Assembly: GCA_002505405.1 (NCBI GenBank)
Contig: DAVD01000036.1
Span: forward strand, 15,229 to 23,631
Source: Candidatus Poseidonia alphae
Lineage (GTDB): Archaea > Thermoplasmatota > Poseidoniia > Poseidoniales > Poseidoniaceae
Direction of reading: 5' to 3'
DNA length: 8,403 nt
Part shown: one piece after another, positions 1 to 6,176 of the stretch
How the letters are laid out: the number at the start of each line of letters is the position of its first letter
How positions within the stretch are numbered: position 1 is the first letter of the stretch
Notes under the pieces: generated by a model
Databases searched by the model: none
Told to the model about the DNA's origin: nothing
Seen by the model: the letters and a program-made list of their open reading frames with translations, nothing else
Position numbers and translations under genes: made by a program

Positions 1-35
1 AAAACAGCGTCAATTTCGTTGAGTTGAGCGTCCAT
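1..35 (-). CDS. Start of an unidentified gene (partial, 3' end outside window)
   Basis: An ATG on the minus strand at 35-33 opens a frame that runs without a stop to the window edge and reads MDAQLNEIDAV. It lies 9 bases after the stop codon of the flavoprotein gene. The Shine-Dalgarno-like GAGGG, which overlaps that stop, sits about 7 bases upstream of the ATG. The close spacing and the ribosome site make it a likely co-transcribed second gene. Eleven residues are too few to name a family, and I do not assign a function. Confidence 0.5.
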   Translation of the reverse strand, partial: MDAQLNEIDAV

Positions 36-44
36 ATCTTTCCC

Positions 45-1424
45 TCAGAACATCAGTGTCTTGAACATAAACCATGGCGAGTGCAGGTTCTCTTGCGCTT
101 CTTTACTGGCGATCATTTCCGTCATCATTTCTTGAATGACAGGTTTCTTTGAAGCCTTCTTGACGAACCAATTGAGGAGCCATGCCTTTCGGCTCATTCG
201 TTGCATGCGGTGTGAATTGGTGAGTTCTGGACCCAAAGCATCCCAAAGGGCCTTCTGATAGTCCATCGGGGCCTTCTTATCGAGAATGTGTTGTGCAGCT
301 AACTCCCCGCTAACCAATGCATTTCCAACGCCTTCGCCACTGAACGGGTCAACCAATGTGGCGGCATCTCCGACCAAGAACACGCGATTCGCAGCAGACC
401 TACGAGGTTGCAATTTGGCCTTCTTTCGTGGTGAGCCAAAGGGCAACTGCCAACCGCGACCAGAACCTTCGATCATGGTCGCATCAGCAAACCGATCTTT
501 GAACAATTTGTGGTTTGCAATCACGTCCGATTGCAAGGCCTTGAGCTTCATCTTTTGCTTGTCCATTTCGGACATAACCATTCCAATTCCAACGTTAACA
601 ACGCCTTCAGAGACCGGGAAGAGCCAGAAATAGCCGGGCAGAACCGAGTCGACGAAATGAATCTCAATGTCGCCGACTTGAGCCTCACATCCCTTGACAC
701 CGGTCCAATATTCACGGTAACCGGCGCAGTAGTGGTCGCGGTCAACCATGGGTTCCTCGTACGTCTCCTCAAGCATTGACTTAGCGACGGGGCAACGATA
801 ACCTGCGGCTCCAACGAGGTTTGAGGCGTGAAACGTCAACTCCTCTCCACCCCTTCCACCGATTCGTACAACAACTCCTGAACCGTGGCGAGCATCGCCA
901 CTTTTTGGCCCAGGGTCTTCGCCACCGTTGCCGTCATCGTAGAGGACTTGGCGAACTTCTCCGCCCTGAATCACGGCCCCACCTGCTTTTCGAACCGTTG
1001 CCTGAACTTCTCTAAACAAGAGCGTGTCAAATTGTTCCCGGGGCAGGGCATAACCCGCTTCAAGGCGGGCAACATCTTCTTCGGGAAGAGCGACACGAAC
1101 CTCATGCCCTTTTGGTGATGAAAAGAGAATCCCTGTGACGCGGAAGTGAGGGGTTTGCTCAAGATGTTCCTTAACACCTAACCTTTGAACGTGACTCAAA
1201 GATTTACCACCAACTGCATCCCCACAAATTTTGTCTCTTGGCCAAATGTCCTTTTCAATCAACAAGACGCGTTGACCACCCATGGCTAGATAGCCTGCAG
1301 CGGACGCTCCACCGGGTCCACCTCCAACAACAATCGAGTCGAATGAAGCTCCGTTTTTAGGGAGTTCACCCGTATCAATGGGGCTGTTCCAGGGAACTGA
1401 CTCAACAGCAGATGTACCGCTCAT
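45..1424 (-). CDS. FAD-dependent oxidoreductase, geranylgeranyl reductase family
   Basis: The 459-residue product is a flavoprotein of the geranylgeranyl reductase (GGR) family. Family members reduce isoprenoid double bonds; in archaea they saturate the chains of membrane lipids, and others act on quinones or chlorophyll side chains. Visible features: a Rossmann FAD-binding GGGPGG near residues 34-39; the family motif DKICGDA at 64-70, whose Cys67 matches the cysteine discussed for archaeal GGRs; YALPREQFD at 125-133; the substrate-cavity motif P-x-Y-x-W-x-F-P as PGYFWLFP at 263-270; and the second FAD motif VFLVGDAATLVDP at 348-360. Residues 163-183 form a Gly/Asp-rich low-complexity insert. 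The last 60 residues are helical and basic. I chose the ATG at 1424. The frame stays open upstream to a GTG at 1508, which would add 28 residues and overlap the divergent gene. Lipid saturation is inferred; the exact substrate cannot be read. Confidence 0.88.
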   Translation of the reverse strand: MSGTSAVESVPWNSPIDTGELPKNGASFDSIVVGGGPGGASAAGYLAMGGQRVLLIEKDIWPRDKICGDAVGGKSLSHVQRLGVKEHLEQTPHFRVTGILFSSPKGHEVRVALPEEDVARLEAGYALPREQFDTLLFREVQATVRKAGGAVIQGGEVRQVLYDDGNGGEDPGPKSGDARHGSGVVVRIGGRGGEELTFHASNLVGAAGYRCPVAKSMLEETYEEPMVDRDHYCAGYREYWTGVKGCEAQVGDIEIHFVDSVLPGYFWLFPVSEGVVNVGIGMVMSEMDKQKMKLKALQSDVIANHKLFKDRFADATMIEGSGRGWQLPFGSPRKKAKLQPRRSAANRVFLVGDAATLVDPFSGEGVGNALVSGELAAQHILDKKAPMDYQKALWDALGPELTNSHRMQRMSRKAWLLNWFVKKASKKPVIQEMMTEMIASKEAQENLHSPWFMFKTLMF

Positions 1425-1517
1425 GAAGGTCCCACAGAAGGGGCACTCCTTGAGGATATGCGTTGTCCATGAAGATGAACCATCATGCTCATGACCCCTA
1501 CGAACCACCCAGCGAGC
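1425..1517. promoter_or_regulatory. Divergent intergenic region between flavoprotein and exporter cassette
   Basis: This 93-base stretch separates two genes transcribed away from each other, so it should hold both promoters if the chosen starts are right. It is not A/T-rich and shows no convincing TATA box; GCATATCC read on the minus strand around 1453-1460 is the nearest candidate. A 12-base inverted repeat (TCATG, CT, CATGA) lies at 1483-1494 and could be a regulator site, although ATG-rich sequence makes short palindromes easy to find. Both flanking reading frames stay open into this stretch, so one gene may begin inside it. Confidence 0.35.
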
Positions 1518-2486
1518 ATGGGGGGGCGGGAAAAACAGTCGCCTTCTCTGTCAAATACGACGCGGAGAACTGCTGCACTTGTTTTGTTCAGCGTCACGCT
1601 GGTTTGGGGTGCAACATTCATTTGGATGAAGCAGGCATTGAATGCCCTTGAAAGCGAATTGGAACTTTATGGGACCGTCCCGGTTGTCGCTTTTTTAGTT
1701 GGGGCGCGTTTCTTCATCGCCATGGTGCTGATGTTGCTGTTTTTCTCCAATGCACGTTCGGCCATCAAGGGAAAGGAATTGTGGCGCGGCGGCGCACTGC
1801 TGGGTGGATTAATGCTCGTTGGCTTTGTTACGCAGATGGTCGCTTTGGAAGAGATCAACCCCTCCACATCGGCGTTTCTTACTTCGCTCTATGTTGTCAT
1901 GACTGCGATGCTCAGCGTTCGGATGACCCAACACCCGCCCCGGGCAACGCTCTATTGGGGCGTGTTTCTTGCGACATTCGGAGCCGGATTTATCGGAGGC
2001 CCCCCGCACCTTTCTTGGGGGTGGGGAGAAATTGTCACGGTGATTTCAGCCTTCTTTTTCGCCCTTCATATTGTGTTCACTCAAACCCTCACGAAACGCC
2101 TTGACCCTGTTGGTCTTTCACTCACGTCCTTTGCGGTAGTCTGCGCTGGGGCTTGGGTCATCATGCTCGCCGCCTCTGGAGAAATCCGGTCGATGATTCC
2201 CACAATTCTCTCTACCAAAGGCGTCCTTCTACCCCTTGTTCTCCTTGGAGTTGGAGGCTCATTTTTCTGCCTGTTAGCGCTCAATATGTATCAACGCCAC
2301 ATGCACCCGGTACAAGCTGCAATCATCTATGCGTTTGAACCGGTTTGGGCGACTATATTTGGGCTCAGTCTTGGCCTCGTCCCTTGGACATGGTGGATTT
2401 TGTTCGGGGGCTCTGTACTTCTTTGTGGCAACCTTTTGGTTGAACTGACCACTCCACAAGACGAAGCCGAAAAGGAGAACCCTTGA
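1518..2486 (+). CDS. EamA/DMT-superfamily membrane exporter
   Basis: The 322-residue protein is an integral membrane transporter of the drug/metabolite transporter superfamily, made of two EamA repeats of five helices each. Helix 1 carries WGATFIWMKQAL (about residues 30-41). ARFFIAM in helix 2 and NPSTSAFLTSLY after helix 3 are typical of the first repeat. The second repeat ends with HPVQAAIIYAFEPVWATIFG (about 263-282), the classic EamA signature before helix 9. A short hydrophilic acidic tail ends in AEKENP. Length fits the family's usual 280-320. Starts at 1485 and 1491 are possible; 1518 leaves a 15-residue lead before helix 1 and a usable divergent promoter. It is the first gene of a three-gene plus-strand cassette with a transsulfuration enzyme and a LysE-type exporter. 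That context favours efflux of a sulfur amino acid or related metabolite, which is inference; DMT substrates cannot be read from sequence. Confidence 0.87.
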   Translation: MGGREKQSPSLSNTTRRTAALVLFSVTLVWGATFIWMKQALNALESELELYGTVPVVAFLVGARFFIAMVLMLLFFSNARSAIKGKELWRGGALLGGLMLVGFVTQMVALEEINPSTSAFLTSLYVVMTAMLSVRMTQHPPRATLYWGVFLATFGAGFIGGPPHLSWGWGEIVTVISAFFFALHIVFTQTLTKRLDPVGLSLTSFAVVCAGAWVIMLAASGEIRSMIPTILSTKGVLLPLVLLGVGGSFFCLLALNMYQRHMHPVQAAIIYAFEPVWATIFGLSLGLVPWTWWILFGGSVLLCGNLLVELTTPQDEAEKENP

Positions 2487-2499
2487 AGGAGAACCCATG
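2472..2499 (+). repeat. 14-base tandem duplication of an SD-plus-start module
   Basis: Two adjacent 14-base units, 2472-2485 and 2486-2499, match at 13 of 14 positions: AAGGAGAACCC followed by TTG in the first and ATG in the second. Each unit is a Shine-Dalgarno-like AAGGAG with a five-base spacer and a start-like codon. The exporter's stop codon (TGA, 2484-2486) spans the junction. Because 14 is not a multiple of three, the two start codons lie in different frames: TTG is in frame with the PLP enzyme, ATG opens a 12-codon frame. Confidence 0.9.
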
Positions 2500-2535
2500 T
2501 GTGGGAAGGTTGTTGATGGTCATGTCGAACGATAA
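2497..2535 (+). CDS. Possible 12-codon leader ORF before the PLP enzyme
   Basis: ATG at 2497 follows AAGGAG with a five-base spacer, the best ribosome site in this junction, and reads MCGKVVDGHVER before a TAA at 2533-2535. It overlaps the candidate starts of the PLP enzyme (2516, 2522) in another frame. Codon 2 is cysteine, which is suggestive next to a cysteine/methionine enzyme. One Cys codon is weak evidence for attenuation, and the frame may simply be a by-product of the 14-base duplication. Confidence 0.2.
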   Translation: MCGKVVDGHVER

Positions 2536-3700
2536 CACGAACCACAGGTTTGCTAGTAAAGCAGTTCACAGCGGCACACAACACATTGGCGACGCAGTCA
2601 ACACGCCAATCTTTCAATCCTCGACATACAAGTTGACGGATGAGCGATATGCTGGATGGGCTGCAGGCGCTCAACACACGCTCCTTTACGGCAGACTTTC
2701 TACGGTGAATTCAGATGCAGTAGCCCAGAAATTAACGGCGCTTGAAGAAGGTGAAGATGCTGAAACCTTCGCCTCAGGGATGGCAGCCATTTCAGCAACC
2801 ATGCTTTCCTTCCTCAATCAAGGCGACCACATCGTGGCCAGCGCAGACGTTTACGGTGGAACCTACGGGCTCTTGACCGAAGAGTTAACCCGTTTTGGAA
2901 TCGAAGTAAGTATGGCGAACATGCAGGACCCGTCTTCCTATGAAGCAGCCATCCAACCGAACACCAAGATGCTCTACATTGAGACATTAACAAACCCTGT
3001 TTTGAAGGTGTGCGACATCCCTGCTATGGTTGAAATCGGCCGACGGCACAATGTGATGGTCGTCATCGACAACACTTTCGCATCGCCTTGGGGTTGCAAA
3101 CCCCTTACTATGGGCGTTGATTTGGTCATCCACTCGACCACAAAATACCTTGGTGGCCACTCCGATATCATCGGCGGGGCCGTCGTCGGTTCAAGAGAAC
3201 TCATCGCTCAAATCTTCATGCGCAAGGTTCACTTCGGAGGAAGCCCAGACCCGCACGCATGCTACCTCCTTGAGCGAGGAATGCGAACGCTTGATGTTCG
3301 AATGCCACGCATTTGTACCAACGCTGCAACGCTTGCAGAACGCCTCACGGGACACGACCATGTTGACTATGTTCTTCACACCAGCCTTGAGTCTCACCCC
3401 GATTACGAGGTTGCAAAACGCATTCTTCCTAAAGGGGCGGGAATGGTTGCCTTTGTTGTCAAAGGTGGAGATGATGCGGCCCTGAAGTTCATGAGAGGTC
3501 TTGAGATGATTTACGAAGCAACAAGTCTCGGTGGCGTTGAATCGCTGATCGAATGTCCGTTTAATTCCAGCCACATGTTCGTCCCAGAAGATGTACGTCA
3601 TTCAGCAGGCGCCGTACCGGGATTTGTTCGCCTCAGTATCGGCATTGAAGACGTTGAAGACCTTTGGAAGGACATCAACGACGCTCTCAACACCCTTTGA
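2516..3700 (+). CDS. Cys/Met-metabolism PLP-dependent enzyme, cystathionine gamma-lyase/synthase type
   Basis: The 394-residue protein is a fold-type I PLP enzyme of the transsulfuration family, which makes or cleaves cystathionine and related thioethers in the cytoplasm. Numbered from the ATG at 2516: YGR at 58-60 (phosphate contacts from the neighbouring subunit), SGMAAISATM near 88-97, VYGGTYG with Tyr113 stacking on the cofactor, DNTFASP with Asp185 holding the pyridine nitrogen, HSTTKYLGGH with Schiff-base Lys210, SLGGVESL near 337-344, and FVRLSIGIED with the carboxylate-binding Arg372. Length and residue spacing match the family almost exactly. The position equivalent to the catalytic Cys of methionine gamma-lyase (YGC) is Gly, which favours cystathionine gamma-lyase or gamma-synthase over methionine gamma-lyase. 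Start choice: GGAAGG lies six bases before 2516; ATG 2522 and TTG 2483 (with its own AAGGAG) are alternatives. It lies between two exporters in one likely operon. Lyase versus synthase is not settled. Confidence 0.9.
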   Translation: MVMSNDNTNHRFASKAVHSGTQHIGDAVNTPIFQSSTYKLTDERYAGWAAGAQHTLLYGRLSTVNSDAVAQKLTALEEGEDAETFASGMAAISATMLSFLNQGDHIVASADVYGGTYGLLTEELTRFGIEVSMANMQDPSSYEAAIQPNTKMLYIETLTNPVLKVCDIPAMVEIGRRHNVMVVIDNTFASPWGCKPLTMGVDLVIHSTTKYLGGHSDIIGGAVVGSRELIAQIFMRKVHFGGSPDPHACYLLERGMRTLDVRMPRICTNAATLAERLTGHDHVDYVLHTSLESHPDYEVAKRILPKGAGMVAFVVKGGDDAALKFMRGLEMIYEATSLGGVESLIECPFNSSHMFVPEDVRHSAGAVPGFVRLSIGIEDVEDLWKDINDALNTL

Positions 3701-3723
3701 ACAACCCTCTAGGGCGTGCTGAA

Positions 3724-4326
3724 ATGGACTGGACTGCATTCTTGGCTCTTTTGGTTTTCATCATCCCCATGTGTTTTTCACCGGGGCCTAACAACATGCT
3801 ATGCGCCGCACATGGCGCTCAGCACGGCTTTCGTGCGACTCTTCCTCTAACTTGGGGAATGGTCGTTGGATGGTCAACACTTGGAATCGCAGTGGGCATG
3901 GCTACGGCTTCAATCGAGTCAAACAAAGCGGTATTTGATGCATTGACGTATGCCGGAGCGGCTTACATTGCCTACCTTGGAATTTCAATTGCCCGCAGCC
4001 AAGCCAAATCCGCAGGGGATGCCAAAGAAACGCAACGTCTGGGATTTCGTACTGGGGCAGCTTTGCAACTTGTTAATGGAAAGGCATGGGTTCATTTTCT
4101 GGCCCTTATGGCAGCATGGGGGACCTTATTTGGCGAGGGAATTGGAAGCAAAATCATCCTTGTTGCAGTCAATGCCTTAGCGGGATACCCTGCAGTACTG
4201 ACTTGGGCCATGTTCGGAACCCGCCTGAGCACCATGCTCAATTCACCTCAAAATGCAAAGCGACTCAACATGAGTCTCGGCCTTTCTCTGGTTCTCGTAG
4301 CCGTTTGGGTTGTCATGCCTCACTGA
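3724..4326 (+). CDS. LysE/RhtB-family amino-acid exporter
   Basis: The 200-residue protein is a small membrane exporter of the LysE/RhtB family, which expels amino acids such as lysine, homoserine, threonine or cysteine. Six hydrophobic segments are visible. The first ends in the family signature SPGPNNMLCAAHGAQHGF (about residues 19-36). A middle loop leads to FRTGAALQLVNGKAWVHF (about 108-125), matching the conserved N-P/G-KAW element. The last helix ends at the C-terminus in VVMPH. Length is typical for the family (about 200). I start at ATG 3724 because the signature then falls at its usual distance; AGGG at 3711-3714 is a weak ribosome site. The gene starts 23 bases after the PLP enzyme and is probably co-transcribed with it and the EamA-type exporter. 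E. coli EamB, a cysteine/O-acetylserine exporter, belongs to this family, so sulfur amino-acid efflux is a reasonable but unproven guess. Confidence 0.9.
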   Translation: MDWTAFLALLVFIIPMCFSPGPNNMLCAAHGAQHGFRATLPLTWGMVVGWSTLGIAVGMATASIESNKAVFDALTYAGAAYIAYLGISIARSQAKSAGDAKETQRLGFRTGAALQLVNGKAWVHFLALMAAWGTLFGEGIGSKIILVAVNALAGYPAVLTWAMFGTRLSTMLNSPQNAKRLNMSLGLSLVLVAVWVVMPH

Positions 4327-4330
4327 GGCA

Positions 4331-6076
4331 TTATTCTCCAATCAATGCGCGAAGCGCTGAAAACGCCTCATGCCATGCATCCCGGCAGACGCCAATATCA
4401 TCATCGCCGGCAGCCAGCAAGGCTTGCCCGGTTTCGTGGAGATGCTTTGTCGCTGGAAACCATACTCCTCCTCGGTCGCGTGCGTTTGAATCAAAATGCC
4501 ATTCTTGCCCTGTTGAACGATTGACAGCAACAAGCCATGCCCATGCTGCTGCAGAGCGGTCGATAGAATCGTGGCGGCCCGTGGCTTCTCGTTCAACCGA
4601 CCCCATACCCAAAGTGAGTCCTTTTACCGTGAGCATGTGGATCATTGCAGCAGGACCGTCGTTTGATTCCAACGATGGGAATCGTGCTTTTTGCCGTGCG
4701 AGTTCTGTAGCCTTATCCAAACCTTTGAGAAATTTACCAAAAGGCTTCGGCGTTGAATGTTGCTGTTCCCAAATAGCAGTGGCTTCGTCCCCTTCAAGGC
4801 CGAGGCCAGCGAGACTTTGCTCACCATGAGTCTCCCAAAATGCGGAGAGAATATCGCCGCACGTCACGCCTTTGAGAACTCGAATCCCACCACTTTCACG
4901 TTGTTCTGTCGTTCCTTTTTGTTCAATTCGAAGCGAATCGTTGTTCTCGTGAGGGTGTTCTATTGCAGCGCGCAGAATGTGGGCGGTGAGGGTACGTTCG
5001 TCAGGTGAGCCCGCAAGGGGTTCCAAAGCTTCGGCAATCGCCTCAACATCGGCCCCTGGCATCCAAGTTTCATCGATGAGGAGGCCATCTTCAATCCCTT
5101 CAAGCGTGGTAGATTTGATGGCGTTAGCGATCAACCCCTCATTCAAGGTCAGCCCCTGCCAGGCGTCAACAACACGTTCGATCCCTTCGCTGCACGCCGC
5201 TGGTAACGCTTTACCTTCAGGCCATTTTTTGGGAAGATAAAAAGCCTCAACCGACAAAATGGACGGGAGAAGGGGCGGCAGCATGGACAATGCGAGGTGG
5301 TGAATGAACGATGCATCTTTTTTCGAGAACGAGTTGAGGGAATCAAAATCAATTCCAACGACCGGGCCGTGATGGAAACGCAGCGTTACAAATCCTTCTT
5401 CGCCTCCCTTTCCTTCCATAACAGCAGCGGGGTCCAGCCGTTCAGTGACCCATACTGTCTTATCGTCAACGGTTGATTTGGTCATGTCAAACCGTGAGCG
5501 TTTGAGTACATCCGCAAGCCATTCTTCTGGTGGATTCGGGTTTGGGCCAGTGCAAACAAACCCTCCTTCCCAACTGAAGAAATACATTCCTTTCTTTGCG
5601 TGGTCTTCCCATGGGAGCATGCGAAGGGTGAGGTTGGAAAAGTTCTGTATCCCAGCCAGATAACCCGGCTTTCCATCCCCTCTTCGGACATAGGACGCAG
5701 AACCAAATGAGCTGGAGTTGAATTGTCCAACGAGTGTAAATTGTTCATCATGGGTGGCATGGAGTGAGCCTGCAAAAGCCTTAGCGACAGGATCGCCTCG
5801 ACGCGCCATCATTCGCTTTGAGAGCCAACCAAGGTCATTCTTTTTCTTGATGATGCGCTCAATTTCCCTCAGGGTTTTTGTGACAGGGTCGGTACGCCCC
5901 CAACTTAATCTTCCTTTGAAGTTCATAGCAGGCAAGTGGCCACGAGGGCTCTCTTGGAACGCACTGAGTTGCCGGGCGAGTTTTTTCGCCGTGGCCTCGT
6001 TGGCCTGCTTCGTCCCACGCATTTTCATGCGCTGTTTCTTCTGGCCAGGAAATTCCACTTTGGATGGTGCCGCCAT
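4331..6076 (-). CDS. Unrecognised 581-residue protein
   Basis: I do not recognise the family. The frame is long, unbroken and much more protein-like than anything on the opposite strand. No signal peptide or membrane helix is evident, so the protein is probably cytoplasmic. Residues 1-95 are rich in Lys and Arg (for instance KKKN at 77-80 and SKRMMARR at 86-93). Residues 110-280 alternate hydrophobic and aromatic stretches, including MYFFSWEGGF (164-173) and LALSMLPPLLPSIL (261-274), and look like a folded core. Residues 310-380 are helical and acidic. The C-terminal part holds many Trp (512, 514, 526, 539, 568) and ends in a helix. Start: GGGAG lies five bases before the ATG at 6076 on the minus strand, supporting this start; Met17 and Met19 are alternatives. 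It converges on the LysE-type gene with only 4 bases between stops and diverges from the hydrolase gene, so it is probably transcribed alone. Confidence 0.75.
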   Translation of the reverse strand: MAAPSKVEFPGQKKQRMKMRGTKQANEATAKKLARQLSAFQESPRGHLPAMNFKGRLSWGRTDPVTKTLREIERIIKKKNDLGWLSKRMMARRGDPVAKAFAGSLHATHDEQFTLVGQFNSSSFGSASYVRRGDGKPGYLAGIQNFSNLTLRMLPWEDHAKKGMYFFSWEGGFVCTGPNPNPPEEWLADVLKRSRFDMTKSTVDDKTVWVTERLDPAAVMEGKGGEEGFVTLRFHHGPVVGIDFDSLNSFSKKDASFIHHLALSMLPPLLPSILSVEAFYLPKKWPEGKALPAACSEGIERVVDAWQGLTLNEGLIANAIKSTTLEGIEDGLLIDETWMPGADVEAIAEALEPLAGSPDERTLTAHILRAAIEHPHENNDSLRIEQKGTTEQRESGGIRVLKGVTCGDILSAFWETHGEQSLAGLGLEGDEATAIWEQQHSTPKPFGKFLKGLDKATELARQKARFPSLESNDGPAAMIHMLTVKGLTLGMGSVEREATGRHDSIDRSAAAWAWLVAVNRSTGQEWHFDSNARDRGGVWFPATKHLHETGQALLAAGDDDIGVCRDAWHEAFSALRALIGE

Positions 6077-6176
6077 GATACTCCCGTTTTCTCCGGACAG
6101 GCTTGAGCGTTTGAGGCCTTCTCTTGATGAGGCTCTCTTTGAAAAGCACTATCATGTAGCGCATATACCCCTGTTT
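6077..6176. promoter_or_regulatory. Divergent promoter region
   Basis: These 100 bases separate the unrecognised protein (minus) and the hydrolase (plus). On the plus strand the purine-rich GAAAAG (6141-6146) followed by ACTATCAT (6148-6155) lies about 26 bases before the ATG at 6177, the spacing expected for an archaeal BRE/TATA pair on a leaderless transcript. On the minus strand GTATATG near 6162-6168 could serve the other gene with a leader of roughly 60 bases that includes GGGAG. Both matches are weak. The hydrolase frame is open through this stretch back to an ATG at 6075, so part may be coding instead. Confidence 0.3.

Noticed and set aside
1425..1508. CPFCG as a zinc ribbon domain of the reductase
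   Set aside because: Only one Cys pair is present, and no second pair follows in the next 40 residues, so a complete zinc ribbon is not supported. Kept only as a start-site question.
3191..3601. Antisense 136-codon frame within the PLP-enzyme gene
   Set aside because: The sense strand encodes a complete enzyme with all catalytic residues; the antisense product has no recognisable feature.
4086..4829. A 247-codon open frame on the plus strand opposite the 581-residue protein
   Set aside because: It begins inside the LysE gene in another frame and runs antisense to the unrecognised gene. It is rich in Ser, Arg, Pro and His with no domain, as expected for a shadow frame.
5718..6074. N-terminal extension of the hydrolase frame by 119 codons
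   Set aside because: It is antisense to the 5' part of the 581-residue gene, and hydrolases of this family start just before the LGTAQDGG strand, which fits ATG 6177.
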